Source: Linanthus parryae
Taxonomy: Eukaryota > Streptophyta > Magnoliopsida > Ericales > Polemoniaceae
Length of the DNA: 64,000 nt
Direction of reading: 5' to 3'
NCBI GenBank assembly: GCA_023055425.1
Contig: JALGPY010000007.1
Location: 14,642,001-14,706,000 of the forward strand
Positions 58,595-64,000 of this stretch are shown piece after piece; the first letter of the stretch is position 1, and the number at the start of each line of letters is the position of its first letter. The notes under the pieces were generated by a model. That model had not been told where the DNA came from. It searched no databases and saw nothing but the letters and a program-made list of their open reading frames with translations. A program made the translations under genes and the position numbers.

Positions 58595-60205
58595 CTTTTT
58601 TGTTTACTTAATGCAGGGTTTGTCCCATCTCGCCGTACTTATTTTTGTTTTCTGGTGAAGTTCTCTCATGTGCTCCCACATATTCTATAACTAGTGGAAC
58701 TATTACAGGGTTTAACGCGTCGCGAGGAGGCCCAAGAGTATCACACCTCTTCTTCGCAGACGACATCATGATTTTCACAAAGGCTACTACAGAAGAGGTA
58801 CAAACCCTCACAAATATCCTACAAGACTATGATAAAGCTACATTACCGGAAATCAATTTAGACAAGTTATCGACAGTCTTTTCCAGTAACGTCACAGACG
58901 AACCAGGAGATCAACTCAGCAACTTGTGTGGTGTTAAGAAAGATATTTTGCACGAAAAATGTTTGGGCTTACCGACTGATATGGGAAGGAAGAAATCAGT
59001 GGGTTTTCAATGTATTCCTGAAAGAGTGCAATTCAAGTTACATAACTGGAAAGATTTTTTTTGTTGCCAGCAAGTAAAGGAACACTGCTAAAAGATGTAG
59101 TTGAAGCTATTCCTATTTATGCGGTGGGGTGCTTTAGATTACCTGCAAATCTGTGTGATAAGGCGGAAGCTGAAATGCCTTGATTATGGTGGGGTTTCAA
59201 TGAGCAGAAATGGAAAATCAGCTGAATATCTTGGGATCGGATGAAGAGAAACATGAAAGTATGAGGCCAAGGCTTTCTCATCACCTGCATTACTTCAATA
59301 CAACCATGTTAGGTAAGAAAACAAGGAGGCTACTCAATCGTCCATAAAGATTACATGCCCAAGTTTTGAAACACAAATACTATCTCCATACGGGTATCCT
59401 AAAAGCAGAAGTGTAGAAAGGTATATCATACATATGAAGAAGTTTACTGTCGAGTAAAGATCTCATCACCAGCGGGTGCTGTTGGAGGCTGGGAATCAGG
59501 GAATGTTTAAACGCTTTTGAAGATCCTTGGTTGTTCCGTCCAGACACATTTCTCCCTTTTACATTGAAGCTTGATGGAACCCCAATCATGGTGGCGGACC
59601 TAATTTCAGAGGAGAGACAATGGAACAAAATGAGAATAAAAAACTTATTGTGGGAAGAGGATGTGAAAGAAATTAAAAGGCTTTCGTTCCTTCTATTGCC
59701 ATGCCCTTATCGATTAATCTGGTATTTCTCAGGGACGGTTAATTATACGGAAAGTCTGGTTACCGCTTGCTCCGACATCAAGAATAAATCCAATAAAAAT
59801 CCCTAGTCGGAAATTCGTCAAACTGAGATAAAAATTGGTGGAAACTTTTCTGGGATTAGAAAATCCCAAAGAAAAATTTATTCCTAACTTTGAGGGAGAT
59901 GAACAAAGGGATACTGATTCGAGTGAATCTATTACGAAGAGGGTTGAAAGTTCAAGGTTTTTGTCGGGTTTTTAAAAAAGAGAAAGAGTTGGAAACTCAT
60001 CTCTTCATGCTCTGTGATTTTGCCTAGAGATGCTGGTTGCTTTTCGGAACAGATTTTGTCCAGAAGATCCACAACCCCTTTCAGATCTAGTTTAGTTTCG
60101 TGAAGTATTCATCAACGTAGAAAAACAACAAAGGAAAGTGATTAACATCCTTATTTGGCAGTTATTGATGAATCGCAATGATTTTGTGTTTAAGAATAAA
60201 AATTA
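58595..60205 (+). pseudogene. decayed LINE fragment (unit 3), best-preserved copy
   Basis: An open stretch at 58645-59091 reads ASRGGPRVSHLFFADDIMIF and EINLDKLSTVFSSNV, the core and following part of an L1-type reverse transcriptase. Beyond 59100 the frame is broken. The copy stops matching the others near 60205, which marks the end of the triplicated unit. Confidence 0.82.
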
Positions 60206-60413
60206 AACTCCGAATTGGGATTCAGTTTGTTTAGCTTATGATGTAATGGGGCAATTTGAAGCCATTCCTAATTAATCCAACGGATTCTCATTAAATAAAA
60301 TCAAAGTTTGAAAAATTCGTGTCAAATGAAAAATTTGGTAGCTTCTCCTATCGTATGTAATCTCATCCCCCATGAACAACCGTGAAGAAATTTCCTTTTG
60401 AAATATCCTTGCT
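60206..60413. other. unique spacer
   Basis: Short AT-rich sequence without any recognised gene or repeat. Confidence 0.4.
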
Positions 60414-60422
60414 TTTATGTTA

Positions 60423-61482
60423 GGGTCAATTACTTATTACCCACTTCCAATTTGGGATAATGATCCATCTACCACCTCTAGTTTCAAAATCATCTTATTA
60501 CCAACTCAAATTTGTAATTGCAAATAATTTACAACTTGGACAAAATTTCCGTTAACTTACTAACTGAGGAAGTGCTAAAATTTTCCATGGCAAATAAAAA
60601 TTTCATATATAAAATAAAAGAAGAAAAATACCATAAGAAAGGCGGACAAGAAGAAGAACAGAAGGAGAAGAACAAGAAGAAGAGGAATGGGGAAGAAGGA
60701 GTTGAAGATCTAGACTCTCTATATATCCTCTCTTCTCAATTTCGAAACATCGATATGTTTCTCTTGTTTTCCTCTCAATCTGGTTTTTTCCCTCTCGATC
60801 TACGATGTTGACGTCTGAGTTTCTTTGAGGGAAGCCACGAAGTGGTGGCGGTTGTGGTTGTTCGGTGTTCTCCAGTTTGGGTGGTGAATGGTGAATCTGG
60901 GTTGAGGTTTCTGTTCTAGGTCAAGCATAGTGATTCGAGGTCGTGGATCTGAGTGTGGTGAAACATAGGGTGCTTGGATCGTTTGGATGATCTAATGTTT
61001 CGATTGTGTGTTGGGTTTGATGTGTTCAAATAGAAGGTGGATGGGGGATTTGGGTGTGTTTAAATCGATGGTGGATTCATGTGGGTTTTGATGGATTGCT
61101 TGGTTGTGTCGATTTAGAGTCGGAGGGGAAGAGGCAGAGAGACATCTGAGCGCAGTTGGCTTCTTCATTGGGACATTGCGGCGGTGTTAGTTTTTATGGC
61201 GGTGATAGTGGTGGTGGAGTGTTACATTCTGGGTTTTTGGCGGTGGCAATGGTTTGTGTTGCGGCGGCGGTGATATGCCTGTGTTCTTAGTGTTCATATT
61301 CTTTCTATTGGAATAATTTGCCCCCAAAACACCGTTAACTAACTGAAAAATTGGGACGAAATGTAGCCCAGTTGTTGATTGATAACAATTATAAACTGGA
61401 AGTGATAATAAGAAAGTTTCAATTTGGTGGTGTTAAATGGATCATTACCCTAAACTGGAAGTGGGTGATAAGTAATTGACCC
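60423..61482. mobile_element. Mutator-like TIR element, 1060 bp
   Basis: The left end GGGTCAATTACTTATTACCC is inverted at the right end (about 61431-61482), with TIRs of at least 50 bp. The 9-bp flanks TTTATGTTA (60414-60422) and ATTATTTTA (61483-61491) match at 7 of 9, as in a worn Mutator duplication. The interior (about 60690-61300) is G/T-rich and gene-like in composition but has no protein recognised; a captured fragment is possible. Confidence 0.7.
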
Positions 61483-61491
61483 ATTATTTTA

Positions 61492-61703
61492 ATTGCGAGA
61501 ACATGGAGAATTTATTACGAAAGCAAAATAGTGTTAGCTCCAAAATGTTATGAATGATAGTTTCAATTAGGTCTTCAAAGTCTAAGTAGACCGAGCCAAA
61601 TTAAATACCGTAAGTTTCATTTGTTTAAATTTTACTAATGAGTGAGAAAAGACAAATTAATTATTGCAAAGAGCATTTACAAAGAATAAATTACTGACAA
61701 GGC
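61492..61703. other. unique spacer
   Basis: No gene or repeat recognised. Confidence 0.4.
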
Positions 61704-61745
61704 AAAAACTTAACATTATTCTCAAAAAAAAAAAAACTTAACATT
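61704..61745 (+). mobile_element. truncated poly(A) retroposon with 14-bp TSD
   Basis: AAAAACTTAACATT (61704-61717 and 61732-61745) flanks ATTCTC plus a run of A. The gag-only LTR element later inserted directly next to it, using its last five bases ACATT as target. Confidence 0.6.
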
Positions 61746-62222
61746 TGTTATGACGCAGCAGATGAATCCGGGTATCAAGCAAGAACGATAACAAAATATA
61801 AAGAACGAGAGACAAGATTTTTAACGTGGTTTGCTAGTATAAATACTAGCTAGTCCGCAACCCGAACCCGATATATTGAGAGAAACAAACCCGAACCCGA
61901 TTACAATCACTAACACACACGCACATATAAAACTCTCAACTATGGTTGCTAGCTATTCTGTATACCCGTGTGTTTAATGTTGCTCCTGGCACCTATTACA
62001 ACCCAAAGTAAAAGTGTGCCTTTATATAGACACACTCTTCCTTGTGTTCCTCGCCTGTTGCTACTACTACTAACCAAAACAATCTTTGGCAACAAGCCAA
62101 AGATTCACCGCCGAAAAAAAAACACTACTAAATGACCTTGACTTTTGACAAATATTTTATTCCTTACTTGTTTGGCTTAGACCCGAAGTAATTACCAAGT
62201 TTGATTAAAGTCAAACTCAACA
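61746..62222 (-). repeat. 3' LTR of gag-only element
   Basis: 477 bp, plus-strand TGTTATGACGCAG to CAAACTCAACA, with the polypurine tract at its right edge. Confidence 0.92.
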
Positions 62223-62234
62223 AATCTCCACCTT

Positions 62235-62631
62235 GACTTTAATCATCTCAGCAACCTGAACCAGAACTGATGTTTCTCTCGAACTTGAAACAGATGCGTC
62301 TCCCTGAAACTGAAACGAGCACGCCTCCACCTAGAACCAGACTCGAATACATTCACTGAGAAAGCAGGACCGAATGTATTCCCGATGCGCTCCAAACAGC
62401 GCCAGAACCAGTGCACCATGACAAGTACCCAGATGTCGTCCAGACCAGATGCACCGACGACGAGTGCCACAAATTGTCATGCCAGATGCGCCCCGTATGC
62501 CTCAGATGCGCCCGAAACCCTAGTGCGCGCCAGAAATCTTTTCGCCCCTAGAACCAGAACCCGATTCGCGTGCCAGAGATCTCACGCGCCAGATGCTCCA
62601 TGCGAGGAGCCCAGAATCGCCCCCACGGAGC
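62235..62631 (-). other. non-coding 3' interior of gag-only element
   Basis: Sequence rich in GCGCATCTGG and related words (minus strand), giving a repetitive G-rich stretch between gag and the polypurine tract. Pol has been replaced or lost here. No ORF of note. Confidence 0.55.
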
Positions 62632-63414
62632 TCAGAGAAGAATGTCGTCCTCGGAGGAGGTCCCTCCACCTAGAACCAGATTTGTATGGTTCTTCTTGGG
62701 ACACTCCCTCTTCCAGTGACCTTTCTCCTTGCAGTAGGCACAGACGTCCTGTGGTAAGCTGGATCCTGCAAACCTCTTGTATCCCTTACCTTTTCCTGCT
62801 TTGACCATTAAACCAGCCGCATAACGGTCACCTGAATTTCCTGCAGCCTTGTGCCTCAGACTCCTAGTGTGAAGAGCAGATCTGACCTGTTCTAGGGTAA
62901 TCGTATCTTTCCCCCCAATGAAAGATTGCACGAAACCCTCATACGATGGAGGCAGCGATACCAACAGAATTAAGGCCGCATCCTCATCACTTATTTTCTC
63001 CTCACTATTACGCAATTCAAGCAGAATAGTGTTTAGAACATCTAAGTGATCACTAATTTGCGTACCTTCAGACATTCGCAACCCGAATAGCCGTTGCTTG
63101 AGCATCAACTTGTTTGCCACAGATTTCTTCATGTAGAGCTCCTCCAACTTGACCCTCCAAAGCAGCCGCCTTCTCCTGATCTGCGACACCGATGATCACG
63201 TCGTCCGTGAGACACAACATGATCGTTGCGTGCGCTTTCTCCTCCATCTTTAGATACGCCGATGTGGTTGTGTCCACGTTGCCCTTGTTGGACGCCAGAA
63301 GCAGCCAAAGATCGTCGCGTTTAAGCAACGCCTTCATCTTCATCTGCCCAGACTGAAACTGTTTCTCCCACTGAACTTCTTAATCTTCATAGTACCCGAC
63401 ATCGTTTCTTGTTG
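62632..63414 (-). pseudogene. Copia-type gag, two frameshifts
   Basis: The probable start MSGTMKIKKFSG lies near 63402. A frameshift follows near 63350, then KALLKRDDLWLLLASNKGN and LTDDVIIGVAD, and a second shift near 63170. The long open part (63189-62632) has VANKLMLKQRLFGLRMSEG, the UBN2 segment ALILLVSLPPSYEGFVQSF and a CX2CX4HX4C knuckle (CAYCKEKGHWKREC, about 62705-62745). It ends with a stop at 62632 with no protease after it. With intact relatives it would coat and package element RNA. Confidence 0.87.
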
Positions 63415-63448
63415 AAACCCTAACATGAACCTGGCTCTGATACCAATT

Positions 63449-63924
63449 TGTTATGACGCAGCGGATGAATCCGGGTATCAAGCAAGAACGATAACAAAAT
63501 ATAAAGAACGGGAGACAAGATTTTTAACGTGGTTTGCTAGTATAAATACTAGCTAGTCCACAACCCGAACCCGATTTATTGAGAGAAACAAACCGGAACC
63601 CGATTACAATCACTAACACACACGCACATATAAAACTCTCAACTATTGTTGCTAACTATTCTGTATACCCGTGTGTTTAATGTTGCTCCTGAAAACTATT
63701 ACAACCCAAAGTAAAAGTGTGCCTTTATATAGACACACTCTGCCTTGTGTTCCTCGCCTGTTGCTACTACTACTAACCAAAACAATCTTCGGCAACAAGC
63801 CAAAGATTCACCGCCCAAAAAAAACACTACTAAATGACCTTGACTTTTGACAAATATTTTATTCCTTACTTGTTTTGCTTAGACCCGAAGTAATTACCAA
63901 GTTTGATTAAAGTCAAACTCAACA
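63449..63924 (-). repeat. 5' LTR of gag-only element
   Basis: 476 bp; the primer site directly adjoins on the left side (minus orientation). Confidence 0.92.
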
Positions 63925-64000
63925 ACATTCGACACATAAGTGACGTTTATACCCTTTCATTGCTTACTGGTATTCTTACTTCTCTCTGTTCAATACCTCC
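63925..64000. other. right edge
   Basis: Target duplication ACATT followed by about 70 bp with no recognised feature. Confidence 0.4.

Larger units (their letters stand above)
61746..63924 (-). mobile_element. gag-only Copia-type LTR element, 2.2 kb
   Basis: LTRs 61746-62222 (477 bp) and 63449-63924 (476 bp), TG to CA, target duplication ACATT (61741-61745 and 63925-63929). The primer site TTGGTATCAGAGCC lies at the right (minus strand, about 63433-63446) and the polypurine run AAGGTGGAGATT at the left (62223-62234). The interior has a gag gene and no pol. By eye the LTRs differ at about 14 sites, older than the other LTR insertions here. Confidence 0.93.

Overview
This is a stretch of plant nuclear genome, most likely from a eudicot. 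One ordinary gene, the COPII/nuclear-pore protein SEC13, lies at the left edge. Nearly everything else is transposable elements. The plant assignment rests on SEC13 being of plant type, L1-type LINEs with an RNase H domain, Angela/BARE-like Ty1/copia elements primed by initiator tRNA-Met, a Helitron with a CTAGT end, and many hAT, Tourist and Mutator-like non-autonomous elements. No bacterial operon, CRISPR array or organellar sequence was seen. Genus and species cannot be told from the sequence alone.

Layout. SEC13 (331-1239) is followed by its 3' UTR. From inside that UTR (about 1326) to about 60210 the window reads as three head-to-tail copies of one unit, each about 8 kb once younger insertions are removed: unit 1 about 1326-25640, unit 2 about 25640-48890, unit 3 about 48890-60210. 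The shared order is SEC13 3' UTR, a low-copy non-coding block, a long fold-back (inverted-repeat) element, a decayed LINE reverse transcriptase/RNase H fragment, then an LTR fragment. Younger elements then entered single units. Because the other units often keep the unoccupied sequence, many insertions can be read with exact ends and target-site duplications (TSDs).

Unit 1 received a full-length LINE (7922-13843) and an Angela-like Copia (13931-22411). Unit 2 contains a related Copia with ruined genes but well-kept LTRs and leader (27988-35969), a hAT element, a Tourist element holding a Helitron that itself holds a duplicated SINE (39869-43135), and a solo LTR (46994-48587). Unit 3 contains a hAT element, a SNU114/EFTUD2 pseudogene, and a composite LTR element (53673-57783). 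Beyond the units are a Mutator-like element (60423-61482) and a gag-only LTR element (61746-63924).

Strongest leads. (1) The 53673-57783 composite has identical outer LTRs and, inside, two LTRs of another subfamily set end to end with 2 nt between them, flanked by two related proline-rich ORFs. This is what a 2-LTR circle recombined into a related element would give, and the composite then moved as one unit. (2) The two Copia elements share a long leader with an 11-bp hairpin in which two base pairs have switched in a compensatory way, while one element's genes are ruined. This suggests a trans-mobilised parasite keeping a cis-acting RNA signal. (3) The triplicated unit gives a nested relative chronology of insertions.
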